Source: an uncultured Prevotella sp.
GTDB lineage: Bacteria; Bacteroidota; Bacteroidia; Bacteroidales; Bacteroidaceae
Direction of reading: 5' to 3'
Assembly: GCA_900541575.1 (NCBI GenBank)
Contig: UQKO01000004.1
Location: forward strand, 1-64,000
Length of the DNA stretch: 64,000 nucleotides
Shown here piece after piece: positions 9,506 through 18,055 of the stretch. Position numbers and translations under genes: made by a program. The first letter of the stretch is position 1. Each line of letters opens with the position of its first letter. The notes beneath the pieces were generated by a model that was not told where the DNA came from, did no database searches, and saw only the letters and a list, made by a program, of their open reading frames with translations.

Positions 9506-11329
9506 ATGATCAAACACAATAAAAGCCGTTTTATGCCGCTCATGGTCTCCTTGGGCGTGATAGTCGGAATATTGCTCGGCAGTTTCTTTGCCAATCATTA
9601 TTCTGGAAATCGGTTGAGCATTATCAACAATTCAAGTAACAAAATACTTGACTTGTTTCATTTAATAGACGATCAATATGTCGACTCAGTCAATATTCCC
9701 GACTTGGTAGAAAAGTCAATGCCTCAAATTCTAAAAGAATTAGATCCGCATTCTACGTACATTCCTGCATCAAAAGCAGAAGAGTCTATGCAAGATTTGA
9801 AAGGCAGTTTTTCAGGAATCGGTGTACAGTTTACCATCTATAAAGACACCATCCGTGTGGTAAAGGTAGTAAAAGGCGGTCCTTCTGAAAGTGTGGGTAT
9901 CTTGGCGGGCGACCGCATCGTGAATATCGATGGAAAACCTTATGTGGGCGATACCATTAGTAATGATGGGGTTATGCACCATTTGAAAGGTACAAAGGGT
10001 TCGATAGCTAAATTGGCGATTAAACGTAGAGGGCAGGCCAAGTTGCTTAGTTTTGACGTAACTCGTGGTGATGTTCCTATTAAGACAGTGGATGCCGCTT
10101 ACACGGCAGCACCAGGAGTAGGGTATATGCGCATTACAAGTTTTGGTGATACGACGTTCTCTGAATTTATAGCAGCGCTGTCTAAACTCTATAATGATAA
10201 TGCAAATGGTCTGATTATAGATTTGCGTGGTAATCCTGGTGGCTATATGGAAACAGCCGTCATGATGGCGAACGAACTTCTTCCCAAAAATTCTTTGATT
10301 GTATATACCGAAGGTAGAAAATCTCCTCGAAAAGAATACAAAGCTGACGGAAGAGGTGCATTTCAGAAACTTCCGTTGGTGGTCTTGGTGGATGAAACGT
10401 CTGCTTCGGCAAGCGAGATATTTGCAGGTGCCATCCAAGATAATGATAGAGGCACCATTATTGGCCGCAGATCTTTTGGAAAAGGATTGGTACAGGTACC
10501 GATTGAATTTCCTGATGGATCCATGTTGCGTTTAACTACGGCACGTTATTATACTCCCTCAGGCCGTTGTGTACAAAAGCCTTATAAGCCTGGTGACGAA
10601 GAGGATTATGCTGCTGACCTATTGCTGCGTGCGGAACATGGAGAGTATTTTTCTGCAGACAGCATCCGCACTTCGGGAGAGAAATATAAGACTCGATTAG
10701 GGCGTATTGTTTATGGCGGTGGTGGTATCGTGCCAGACATCTTTATTCCTCGCGATACAGTAGGTATTACCTCCTATTTCAAGGATGCCTATCTCGGAGG
10801 ACTTTTGTTTCAATATGCATACGACTTTGTGGATGCCCACAGAGCAGCTTTGACAAATTGTAATGATGTTGCAGCTGTGTCGACTTTCTTGGCCAAGAAG
10901 AATCTTGTAGAGGGGTTTGCCTCTTTTGCTGAAAAACTTGGGTTGAAAAGACGGAATTTGATGATACAACAGTCGCGTAAACTGCTTGTGAGATACATAT
11001 CTTCTGCCATCATTGGTGATATATTAGACGACAGTGATGCTGCAGAATATGCCAATAATTCAGATCCCGCTGTACAAAAGGCCATAAAGATTCTCTCTGA
11101 AGGAAATGCTTTCCCTCGATTGGGAGAAAAAGCAACGAATCGACTTCAAGCATTGGCAGGGTTCAGAAATCATTGGATGCAAATGACGTTTTATCGTCCC
11201 ATCATGCAGATAAATCAGCCTGTGAAGCTTCCTTATAATGAAGCTTATATGCGTGATTCCTATGTAAAAGACGTTCGTTATAACATTCTTGCATTATGTT
11301 ATCGAAAACCAATCTTCGTCAGAATGTAA
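9506..11329 (+). CDS. S41 carboxy-terminal processing protease with PDZ domain
   Basis: A 607-residue C-terminal processing peptidase. The N-terminal hydrophobic segment (about residues 11-30) is a signal or anchor helix. A PDZ domain follows (around residues 95-190, including VKVVKGGPSESVGILAGDRI). The S41 catalytic domain has the Ser loop SASASE near residues 299-304 and the general-base Lys in FGKG at residue 326. A helical C-terminal region of about 180 residues follows. It probably acts in the periplasm on envelope proteins. Its last 34 nt overlap the start of the 5-formyl-THF cyclo-ligase gene, indicating translational coupling. Confidence 0.93.
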   Translation: MIKHNKSRFMPLMVSLGVIVGILLGSFFANHYSGNRLSIINNSSNKILDLFHLIDDQYVDSVNIPDLVEKSMPQILKELDPHSTYIPASKAEESMQDLKGSFSGIGVQFTIYKDTIRVVKVVKGGPSESVGILAGDRIVNIDGKPYVGDTISNDGVMHHLKGTKGSIAKLAIKRRGQAKLLSFDVTRGDVPIKTVDAAYTAAPGVGYMRITSFGDTTFSEFIAALSKLYNDNANGLIIDLRGNPGGYMETAVMMANELLPKNSLIVYTEGRKSPRKEYKADGRGAFQKLPLVVLVDETSASASEIFAGAIQDNDRGTIIGRRSFGKGLVQVPIEFPDGSMLRLTTARYYTPSGRCVQKPYKPGDEEDYAADLLLRAEHGEYFSADSIRTSGEKYKTRLGRIVYGGGGIVPDIFIPRDTVGITSYFKDAYLGGLLFQYAYDFVDAHRAALTNCNDVAAVSTFLAKKNLVEGFASFAEKLGLKRRNLMIQQSRKLLVRYISSAIIGDILDDSDAAEYANNSDPAVQKAIKILSEGNAFPRLGEKATNRLQALAGFRNHWMQMTFYRPIMQINQPVKLPYNEAYMRDSYVKDVRYNILALCYRKPIFVRM

Positions 11330-11838
11330 AGCAGAGAATCAAACTGATGACGATGAAGGAACGACTACGTGCATCGCATCAAGTGCTAAAACGGCTAGAG
11401 GAAAATCAACATTTCCAAGAAGCACATGTAGTCATGCTCTTTTATTCACTGCCTGATGAAGTCTGTACTCATGATTTTATCCAGAAATGGAGTCGTCACA
11501 AACGAATACTCTTACCGAGAGTAGAAGGCGATGAAATTATTCCTAGTGAATACGTTGAAACCAAACTGACGCAAGGTGCTTATGGTATCATGGAACCATT
11601 AGGAGGTAATTCTCTGATTTCGGATATACAACTCGTGGTAGTTCCTGGTGTTGCCTTTGATCGTTCGGGCAATCGCTTGGGCAGAGGAAAAGGATATTAT
11701 GATCGTTTCCTTTCGCAAGGAACATTGCAGTCTGTTTATAAGATAGGTATCTGTTTCCCTTGTCAGTTGGTAGAAAATGTGCCCACGGAGATGCAAGATA
11801 TCAGAATGAATGAAGTCATTGATTGTACAGGAATTTGA
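11296..11838 (+). CDS. 5-formyltetrahydrofolate cyclo-ligase
   Basis: A 180-residue enzyme converting 5-formyl-THF to 5,10-methenyl-THF with ATP. The nucleotide-binding signature GRGKGYYDRF lies around residues 126-135, and VVPGVAFDRSGNRLG precedes it. The basic N-terminus (KQRIKLMTMKERLRAS) is typical of the family. The start codon lies inside the 3' end of the protease gene. After the stop there are 156 bp with no recognisable gene before the sugar cluster. Confidence 0.93.
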   Translation: MLSKTNLRQNVKQRIKLMTMKERLRASHQVLKRLEENQHFQEAHVVMLFYSLPDEVCTHDFIQKWSRHKRILLPRVEGDEIIPSEYVETKLTQGAYGIMEPLGGNSLISDIQLVVVPGVAFDRSGNRLGRGKGYYDRFLSQGTLQSVYKIGICFPCQLVENVPTEMQDIRMNEVIDCTGI

Positions 11839-11994
11839 TTTCCAAACTCTGATTCACAGGCATAGAGTATCTCAGACACGATACAATCAGAGGCATTGCC
11901 AAAGGAATCAGACAACAAAATGAAGTAGGCAACTTTTCTACAAGAAGCCTAAACAAAACCACAACAACGACCTCTTATAGAGTGTCACAACAAT

Positions 11995-12417
11995 ATGAAA
12001 AATCAATCACCATATAGTTCATTAAATCTGACATTTGATAAATTTACGGATGAAAGAGGATCGCTGACGATTTGCTTATCGAATTACCAAGATAAACTTC
12101 CGTTTCAGATAGGACGTGTCTTTTGGATTACAAATGTTCCCAAGCTTGCTGTTCGCGGTTGTCATGCTCATCGTCGATGTTATGAAGCCTTGGTTCCTAT
12201 ACATGGTAGTTTTAAAGTGCGCTTAGATGACGGTGTGCATCCCTCTCAGGAGGTAGTTCTTGACCGAAGCGATAAAGGCATCTTAATACCTCCTATGTTA
12301 TGGTGTGAATTATACGACTTCTCAGAAGATGCAGTATGTCTTTGCATCGCATCGGGTGATTATGACAAGGAAGGCTATGTCAACGATTACGAGGAATTTA
12401 AACAGAGTAAGATTTAG
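11995..12417 (+). CDS. Sugar 3,4-ketoisomerase (FdtA/QdtA/WxcM-like)
   Basis: A 140-residue cupin of the WxcM/FdtA family. These enzymes isomerise dTDP-4-keto-6-deoxyglucose to the 3-keto sugar, the step before amination at C3. The active-site stretch is GCHAHRRCYEALVP, with His57 and His59. The early RGSLTICLSN and FWITNVPK are also family-typical. The next two genes encode an acyltransferase and a sugar aminotransferase, which supports a 3-amino-3,6-dideoxyhexose pathway. The earlier enzymes (RmlA/RmlB) are not in the window. FdtA and QdtA cannot be distinguished here, so no symbol is given. Confidence 0.88.
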   Translation: MKNQSPYSSLNLTFDKFTDERGSLTICLSNYQDKLPFQIGRVFWITNVPKLAVRGCHAHRRCYEALVPIHGSFKVRLDDGVHPSQEVVLDRSDKGILIPPMLWCELYDFSEDAVCLCIASGDYDKEGYVNDYEEFKQSKI

Positions 12418-12426
12418 CATTCAGCT

Positions 12427-13404
12427 ATGAGTTTTCAGATTATTCCATATAATGAGTCTTTGCAGACGGAATGGGACCATCTTGTGAATCAGTCAAGGCA
12501 GGGTACATTCCTCTTCAATCGTGCCTATATGGATTATCATGCCGATCGCTTCCATGATGAATCTCTCATGATTCGTGACGAGAAAGGAAGGCTCGTAGCT
12601 CTATTCCCAGTATGTCGCATTCCAGGAGAAGCATCGGCTGTAGCCTCTCATGCAGGTCTCACTTACGGAGGATTACTCACAACTTCGCGTGTTTCAGTCG
12701 AAGCTATGCTTGAAATATTTCAGGCTGTCAAACACTATTTTGCAGAGCAAGGGTTTACATCGTTGCTTTATAAACCTATACCTTATATATATCACCAATA
12801 TCCGAGCGAGGAAGATCTCTATGCTTTGTTTCGGATTGGTGCAGAGTTGGAGACACGATCCATATCTTCTGTCATTGATTTGACAATGCCTTATTCGTTT
12901 AGCGAGCTAAGACGTAGGAAAGTGCGTAAGGCTGAAAGAACAGCCTCGTTGCTCTATACTGAGAGTATGGAGCATTTAGAAACCTATTGGCATGTGCTCG
13001 ACAGCGTATTGATAAGCCGCCATAATGTTCATCCCGTTCACACGCTAGAGGAAATCCAATTGCTGATAAATCATTTCCCTAATCAGATTAAGCTCTGCAC
13101 GGCTTGTATGGCAGACAATCCATCTCATGTTGTGGCGGGGTGTCTATTGTTTGTTTGTCAAAATGTGGTGCATGTGCAATATATCGCGTCGGGTAAAGAT
13201 GGAAAAGCGTGTGGAGCCTTAGATTGGCTATTCGCACGTATTATCACTGAAGTGAGGAAACGTTTACCTCAGATTCGTTATTTCGACTTTGGAATTTCTA
13301 CTGAGCATGGAGGCTTATATCTTAACGAAGGTCTTATTTTTCAGAAAGAGGGTTTTGGCGGACGTGGTGTCTGCTACGATTCTTATCGCGTAGCCCTTTC
13401 TTGA
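12427..13404 (+). CDS. GNAT/FemAB-like acyltransferase
   Basis: A 325-residue protein with a FemAB/GNAT-type layout. The N-terminal half has the pattern WDHLVNQSRQGTFLFNRAYM and LVALFPVCRIPGEASAVASH. The C-terminal half has GALDWLFARIITEV and YFDFGISTEHGGLYLNEGL. It lies 9 bp after the ketoisomerase gene and 69 bp before the aminotransferase gene. In characterised Fuc3NAc/Qui3NAc pathways the acetyl transfer is done by a left-handed beta-helix enzyme, so here a GNAT-fold enzyme may N-acylate the amino sugar instead. The donor (acetyl-CoA or another acyl or aminoacyl donor) is not known. Confidence 0.75.
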   Translation: MSFQIIPYNESLQTEWDHLVNQSRQGTFLFNRAYMDYHADRFHDESLMIRDEKGRLVALFPVCRIPGEASAVASHAGLTYGGLLTTSRVSVEAMLEIFQAVKHYFAEQGFTSLLYKPIPYIYHQYPSEEDLYALFRIGAELETRSISSVIDLTMPYSFSELRRRKVRKAERTASLLYTESMEHLETYWHVLDSVLISRHNVHPVHTLEEIQLLINHFPNQIKLCTACMADNPSHVVAGCLLFVCQNVVHVQYIASGKDGKACGALDWLFARIITEVRKRLPQIRYFDFGISTEHGGLYLNEGLIFQKEGFGGRGVCYDSYRVALS

Positions 13405-13473
13405 GCAAAGTAAGGTGTAGAGGCTCTCCTTAACCTATAAAAGTATACATTTCTACAATCAATCCAACCTGTC

Positions 13474-14571
13474 ATGATTCCATTCTTACCATTAGGTGCT
13501 ATCAATGAAACCTTCCAACCAGCACTCTCTGAGGCCGCATTGCGAGTGATAAAGAGTGGATGGTATTTACAAGGCCAAGCAACGAAGCAATTTGAACGAA
13601 GTTTTGCAGATTTCGTAGGCGTGCGTTATTGTGTCGGTGTGGGAAATGGATTGGATGCACTCACGCTATCACTAATGGCTCTAAAGCAAATGTATCATTG
13701 GGATGAGCATACAGAAGTGATTGTGCCTAATATGACCTTTGTTGCTACAGCGCAGGCTGTGGTGAGAGCGGGTATGATTCCCGTTTTTGCAGATGTCGAC
13801 GAAAATGCCTTACTTACGCCGAGTACAGCCGAGCAAGTGCTTTCTCCTCATACGAGAGCGGTGCTTCCTGTGCATCTTTATGGCAAGGCGGCTGATATGG
13901 AAGCATTCGCAGCATGGACCAAGGAAAATCACTTGAAGCTTCTCGAAGATGCAGCACAAGCCCATGGTGCTTATTCTGGAAAGAAACGTGTGGGTAGCAC
14001 AGCATTAATATCGGCTTTCAGCTTTTATCCAGGCAAGAATTTGGGCGCTTTAGGAGATGGTGGAGCTGTTACAACTGATGATGAAGAACTTGCACATAGA
14101 GTACGAACGTTGGCAAATTATGGTGCTGATCGAAAGTATCATCATGTTATGCAAGGACTTAATTCCCGTTTAGACGAGATACAAGCAGCTATGCTCAATG
14201 TAAAATTGTGCAGGTTAGATCAAGACAATCTTCACCGTCAACACATTGCCTCTATTTATGCAGAGCATATACATAATCCACTTGTAGAGTTGCCCTATCA
14301 AGGAGATACTGCGCATAGTGTGTTCCATATTTATGCTGCACGGTGTCAAGAACGTGAACGCTTGTCGACATATCTTCAGGAAAATGGCATCCAAACCTCT
14401 TGTCATTATCCCTTGACATTGTCAGAACAACCCATATTCTCATCCATTAACTGCCATACACCTAGGGCTACAGAATGGGCGCGAACACAGATAAGCCTGC
14501 CGGTAAGTCCCATTATGACCGACGAAGAGGCTTTGACAGTTTGTGAGACCATCAATCAGTTTAACCTATAA
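13474..14571 (+). CDS. DegT/DnrJ/EryC1 sugar aminotransferase
   Basis: A 365-residue PLP-dependent aminotransferase for nucleotide sugars, probably aminating the 3-keto sugar made by the upstream isomerase (FdtB/QdtB role). The PLP lysine is in SFYPGKNLGALGDGGAV at residue 188, and the cofactor-binding LEDAAQAHGA is near residues 157-166. The start PFLPLGAINETFQPALSEA is standard for the family. The small gap (12 bp) to the following glycosyltransferase suggests one transcript. Confidence 0.92.
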   Translation: MIPFLPLGAINETFQPALSEAALRVIKSGWYLQGQATKQFERSFADFVGVRYCVGVGNGLDALTLSLMALKQMYHWDEHTEVIVPNMTFVATAQAVVRAGMIPVFADVDENALLTPSTAEQVLSPHTRAVLPVHLYGKAADMEAFAAWTKENHLKLLEDAAQAHGAYSGKKRVGSTALISAFSFYPGKNLGALGDGGAVTTDDEELAHRVRTLANYGADRKYHHVMQGLNSRLDEIQAAMLNVKLCRLDQDNLHRQHIASIYAEHIHNPLVELPYQGDTAHSVFHIYAARCQERERLSTYLQENGIQTSCHYPLTLSEQPIFSSINCHTPRATEWARTQISLPVSPIMTDEEALTVCETINQFNL

Positions 14572-14583
14572 AATCCATACAAC

Positions 14584-15393
14584 ATGACTCTTGATATATT
14601 GATTTGTTCGCTCAACAAAGGCATTGTACGTATCCAAGACGTTCTGTTGCCGCCTCGCGAGAATATCCATTATGTAGTCTCTTATCAATACACGGATGAG
14701 CGATACCTAGATCTCATACCGAAAGCTTTGACAACCCGTGAGGATGTCACTATCTATACGTATAAAGGAAAGGGGCTTTCTGCCAATCGTAATTTGGCAC
14801 TTGATAAGGCAACAGCCGATATCGTGATGTATGCCGATGATGATGCACATTTGTTGACAGAAACACCGGAAATCATTTTCAAGTACTTTGAGAATAATCC
14901 GAAACTCGATGTGGCATTCTTCTGTGCGTCTACCTATACGGGAAAGCCACTGAAGAATTATCCCCCAAAGGATTTTGATGTCTATGCCATGCCCACAGAG
15001 TATACCATCTCGGCGCTCGAAATGGCTTGTCGTCGTACGAGTGTGCAGGGAAAGATTCGTTTTGACGAGCGATTCGGATTAGGAACACAGTTCCTTACCT
15101 GTGGTGAAGAAGAAGTATGGCTGGAGGATGCTTTGCGTGCTGGCTTACACATGCATTATTTCCCTGAAAAAATAGTGGAAACAAGTACGATGTTAAAGAA
15201 ATCACTTATTTACGTAGATGCAGGTGTGCAAAGAAGTCGGGGTGCTATCTCTTATTATAAGTATGGAGCAACGGCTTGGTGGAGATGTTTCTGTTTTGCA
15301 ATGGAAAGTGCACGCAAGGGGTACACCCACTTCCTTCCATTTATGCGTCATCTGATGGAAGGCATCGCTTATATGAAACGAACTAAGAAATAG
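14584..15393 (+). CDS. Family 2-like glycosyltransferase
   Basis: A 269-residue predicted GT-A fold glycosyltransferase. Features include an N-terminal LDILICSLNKGI strand, the nucleotide-sugar stretch KGKGLSANRNLALDKA near residue 60, and the metal-binding YADDDAHL near residues 80-87. CGEEEVWLEDALRAG around residues 175-190 corresponds to the catalytic ED region of GT2 enzymes. It ends the aminosugar gene group and is followed by a terminator hairpin. It is a candidate for transferring the amino sugar made upstream. Confidence 0.82.
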   Translation: MTLDILICSLNKGIVRIQDVLLPPRENIHYVVSYQYTDERYLDLIPKALTTREDVTIYTYKGKGLSANRNLALDKATADIVMYADDDAHLLTETPEIIFKYFENNPKLDVAFFCASTYTGKPLKNYPPKDFDVYAMPTEYTISALEMACRRTSVQGKIRFDERFGLGTQFLTCGEEEVWLEDALRAGLHMHYFPEKIVETSTMLKKSLIYVDAGVQRSRGAISYYKYGATAWWRCFCFAMESARKGYTHFLPFMRHLMEGIAYMKRTKK

Positions 15394-15417
15394 TACAACA
15401 GAGATAGAATAATCATG

Positions 15418-15453
15418 AGGCGGCGCACTAACGAACACAATCGTTCGCCGCCT
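15418..15453 (+). terminator. Terminator after the amino-sugar gene group
   Basis: GC-rich stem AGGCGGCG / CGCCGCCT with an inner AACGA/TCGTT pairing, followed by TTAAATTTTTA. Lies 25 bp after the glycosyltransferase stop codon. Confidence 0.75.
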
Positions 15454-15468
15454 TAAATTTTTATCTAA

Positions 15469-15536
15469 AGGGTGGTTCTATAAATTGCAACATCAGAATT
15501 GGGTACCATATATTTCAGAATTTATAGAACCACCCT
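15469..15536. repeat. Short dispersed repeat, family 2, with 18-bp inverted ends
   Basis: Ends AGGGTGGTTCTATAAATT and AATTTATAGAACCACCCT are perfect 18-bp inverted repeats around a 32-bp centre. The right-hand 46 bp (15491-15536) recur at 24820-24865 with two differences, and weaker relatives lie near 23712, 54321 and 57822. It sits between two glycosyltransferase genes. It could form a hairpin in RNA or be a small non-autonomous mobile repeat. Confidence 0.7.
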
Positions 15537-15573
15537 AAGTTATTTCCAAGTCTTATTTTGCTGCTAAGTAACT

Positions 15574-16518
15574 ATGAAACCTTTGCTGAGCATAATCATT
15601 CCTGTATATCAAGTGGCAGATTATCTCGACCGCTGTCTTCAGTCTGTTAGGGCGGGTGGGGTAGAAGCAATGGAAGTATGGCTTATCGACGATGCTTCCA
15701 CCGACGAAAGTGCTGATATTTGCAAGCAATGGGTGGCAGCCGATGAGCGCTTTCATCTACTTCGCCATTCTCAGAACAAAGGATTGAGTGCCGCACGAAA
15801 TACCGGACTTGATTACGCACAAGGAAAGTATGTGTGCTTTGTCGATTCCGACGATTTTCTCGACCCCAATACATTGCAGGAACAGGTAAAACTGCTTGAA
15901 GCTAACTCAGACGTGAACGTAGTGGAATTTTCCATGAGCATCAACGAAGGGTCTCCTCACTTGCATCATCTTCTTTCATTCTCAGAAGAGCAGGTTCTTT
16001 CTTTTCCAGAATGGTTAGTACAAGATGGTTGTGGTCATTCTTATGCGTGTAATAAGGTGTTTCGACGTAGTTTGTGGAATGGAATACGTTTCCCAAAAGG
16101 CGTCTATTTCGAAGATTTACACACCATTCCAACTGTGCTTCATCGTGCGGGAAAAATGCTAACAGCTACTCATGGTTGTTATCATTACTTGTATCATGCA
16201 GGTTCGATAAGTCGTGTGCCCGATTGTAAACATCTTTCCCACCTTCTGCAGGGACAGCACAAGGCTTACCGCTTATTGTGTGATGTGTTGGGCACAAATC
16301 ATTCTGTTACGCAGTATCTTTATATGCAGATGGCGAATACGCAGATAAGTCTTTTGGCACAGCATGGAGCTATTATTATGCCTTATCGTAAAATCTCTTT
16401 GTGCTGTCTTTACAAACATACGAAGGCAACGCCCATGATGATGGTTAAAGGACTTTTCAACAACATGATAGGGCTTAAATATATGTATCTATGGAGCAGA
16501 CTTATGCCGAAGAAATGA
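15574..16518 (+). CDS. Glycosyltransferase family 2
   Basis: A 314-residue GT2 enzyme. The start LLSIIIPVYQVADYLDRCLQ, then WLIDDASTDESADIC and GLSAARNTGLDYAQG, lead to the metal-binding VDSDDFLDP near residues 91-99. CNKVFRRSLWNGIRFPKG and YFEDLHTIP (about residues 155-185) match the acceptor and catalytic side. It probably adds a sugar to a surface glycan. It overlaps the next glycosyltransferase gene by 4 nt, so the two are translationally coupled. Confidence 0.93.
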   Translation: MKPLLSIIIPVYQVADYLDRCLQSVRAGGVEAMEVWLIDDASTDESADICKQWVAADERFHLLRHSQNKGLSAARNTGLDYAQGKYVCFVDSDDFLDPNTLQEQVKLLEANSDVNVVEFSMSINEGSPHLHHLLSFSEEQVLSFPEWLVQDGCGHSYACNKVFRRSLWNGIRFPKGVYFEDLHTIPTVLHRAGKMLTATHGCYHYLYHAGSISRVPDCKHLSHLLQGQHKAYRLLCDVLGTNHSVTQYLYMQMANTQISLLAQHGAIIMPYRKISLCCLYKHTKATPMMMVKGLFNNMIGLKYMYLWSRLMPKK

Positions 16519-17558
16519 AAGTAAGAAATGGACTGAGCGTGAGTTTTATCGTTCCTGTCTATAATGTGCCAAGAAGGTTGCTGCAGCGTTGCCTTCTATC
16601 AATTATTCGTGCAGCTTCGGTGCTTAAAAGTTACGAGATAATTGTCATCGACGATGGATCCGATCACTTATATTCTCCAGCGAGCGTTGTGGAGCAAATA
16701 GCTGGCGCTCCCATTTGTTATGTCAGAAACGAAGTTAACGAGGGATTGAGTGTCTCTCGTAACATTGCGCTCAATCTCTCAAAAAAAGAGTACGTTCAAT
16801 TTGTAGATGCTGATGACTTCCTGATAGCTTCTAATGAACAGCAACTTTTTAGTCTCTGTGTAGATACCCGAGCAGACCTCATAGCCTTTCGCATGAAAAG
16901 CGTGTGTACGGAGGATTCTGACAACACTATCCTTACGGATATTCCAAAACATTCTTTACAAAAGCTAGTCTGCTATGATGGTACAGGCCCAGATTATGCA
17001 GCCCATCATAATCTCTGTGCATCCGTATGTGCTTATCTGTTCAGAAGAAATTTGGTAGCAGATACACTGCGATTTACTCCAGGTCTTTTACGTGAAGATG
17101 AAGAGTTTACCACGCTACTTTTTCTTCGTACTCAGCATTTGGTCATCACGTCGATCATTTGTTATGCTTATTATCAGCGAAGCGGTTCTATCATGCAGAC
17201 GCGTTCTGATGAACATGTAATGCGTTTGTTAAACGATGCAATGCTTACGGCCTCGAAACTCTCTGTACTCGCTAATCACTATCAAGGCATGCAAGCGGCA
17301 ATGCTTTGTAGGAAATCCGCTATGCTCACATCTGATATCCTGTTTAATATGATGCAATGGCTTCCGCATTATGCAGATTTTAGGAAGGTCTATAAGCGTT
17401 TGCAGGAGCAGAATCTACTTCCCATTAAGTATATGAAGAATAGCGATGTTAAGCATCGTGTCTTTCGTTTCATAACATCCACCTTGATGGGGGCTTCCCT
17501 GTGTTGGGTAATCTATCGCTTGTATGCTTTTTGTTTCTCAAAACAGTCAAAAAGATAA
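16515..17558 (+). CDS. Glycosyltransferase family 2
   Basis: A GT2 enzyme of 347 residues from the chosen ATG at 16515, which overlaps the previous stop as ATGA; an in-frame ATG at 16491 would add eight residues. Motifs are SFIVPVYNVPRRLLQRCLLS, IIVIDDGSD, GLSVSRNIALNLSKKEYVQF and VDADDFL. LREDEEFTTLLFLR near residue 200 is the likely catalytic acidic patch. The C-terminal 35 residues are hydrophobic (STLMGASLCWVIYRLYAF) and may attach the protein to the membrane. It ends the glycan-related gene run. Confidence 0.9.
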   Translation: MKVRNGLSVSFIVPVYNVPRRLLQRCLLSIIRAASVLKSYEIIVIDDGSDHLYSPASVVEQIAGAPICYVRNEVNEGLSVSRNIALNLSKKEYVQFVDADDFLIASNEQQLFSLCVDTRADLIAFRMKSVCTEDSDNTILTDIPKHSLQKLVCYDGTGPDYAAHHNLCASVCAYLFRRNLVADTLRFTPGLLREDEEFTTLLFLRTQHLVITSIICYAYYQRSGSIMQTRSDEHVMRLLNDAMLTASKLSVLANHYQGMQAAMLCRKSAMLTSDILFNMMQWLPHYADFRKVYKRLQEQNLLPIKYMKNSDVKHRVFRFITSTLMGASLCWVIYRLYAFCFSKQSKR

Positions 17559-17628
17559 ATGTAGTTGGCAAAATAGTAACGAAAATAATAAAGAATAGTA
17601 AATGAATGAGCGTTTTTGGTTTTTCCCC

Positions 17629-17659
17629 TTGTTTACATTCACCTAAACCAGTATCTTTG
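17629..17659 (+). promoter_or_regulatory. Promoter of small-RNA-like unit 1
   Basis: TTGT at 17629-17632, exactly 19 bp, then TATCTTTG at 17652-17659. This is the standard Bacteroidetes sigma spacing. The second unit at 41637-41667 has the same arrangement with TTGC and TACTTTTG. Confidence 0.7.
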
Positions 17660-17664
17660 CAATG

Positions 17665-17728
17665 TTTTTCATGGTATTAGATTTAAGGTTAGTAAAAGAT
17701 TGGTTGTCGGGAGACAATCAATTTTTTT
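17665..17728 (+). ncRNA. Small-RNA-like unit 1 with intrinsic terminator
   Basis: About 64 nt. The first 40 nt (from TGTTTTTCATGGTATTAG to AAAAGATTG) are identical to unit 2 near 41671. A 10-bp hairpin follows: ATTGGTTGTC, loop GGGA, GACAATCAAT, then seven T. Between the two units the stem differs at two positions and both changes keep pairing (G-U and A-U swaps); both loops fit a GNRA tetraloop. There is no open reading frame. A short autonomous RNA is the simplest reading; a transcription attenuator ahead of guaA (starting 328 bp later) is less likely because the terminator looks complete. I cannot assign it to a known RNA family with certainty. Confidence 0.65.
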
Positions 17729-17760
17729 ATTTCTAGTCCCTTGTGGAAGAGGAAAATGAA

Positions 17761-17791
17761 GGGTCAGCGGATATTTCGGTTGTTATTACCC
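17761..17791 (+). repeat. Dispersed GCAGCGGATA-type motif (copy 2)
   Basis: GGGTCAGCGGATATTTCGGT followed by TGTTATTACCC, 32 bp after the terminator of small-RNA-like unit 1. The copy at 41764 stands in the same position after unit 2, so the RNA and the motif may travel together, or the motif may insert next to terminators. The remaining sequence up to 17999 shows no gene. Confidence 0.7.
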
Positions 17792-17999
17792 TAATGTCGT
17801 ATGTTTGCCCATTTCTTTGATGTAAGCAGTTGAGTGACCAACTTTACCATACACGAACCATGATAAAGAGAAAAACGGCTATCAAAACTTCTTCCTCATT
17901 TTAAATTCAGATAGATTCGTTCCGATTGTTTCTAGTTTTCTGAAAGTCGTAAATATAAGGTGCTACGGTACGGATTTATAAATAAAAGCAAGCTTTCAT

Positions 18000-18030
18000 T
18001 TTGTATTGCCCTCGGTTTGCACTATCTTTG
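18000..18030 (+). promoter_or_regulatory. guaA promoter
   Basis: TTTG at 18000-18003, 19 bp, TATCTTTG at 18023-18030. The extended sequence CTCGGTTTGCACTATCTTTG resembles gyrA P2. It lies 25 bp before the guaA ATG at 18056 and supports that start over upstream in-frame codons, which would fall inside or before the promoter. Confidence 0.75.
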
Positions 18031-18055
18031 CACCACGAAACACATATTATATCGT

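Noticed and set aside
17559..18055. Riboswitch ahead of guaA
   Set aside because: The structured unit here ends in its own terminator 330 bp upstream and the guaA promoter lies after it, leaving a leader of only about 20 nt.
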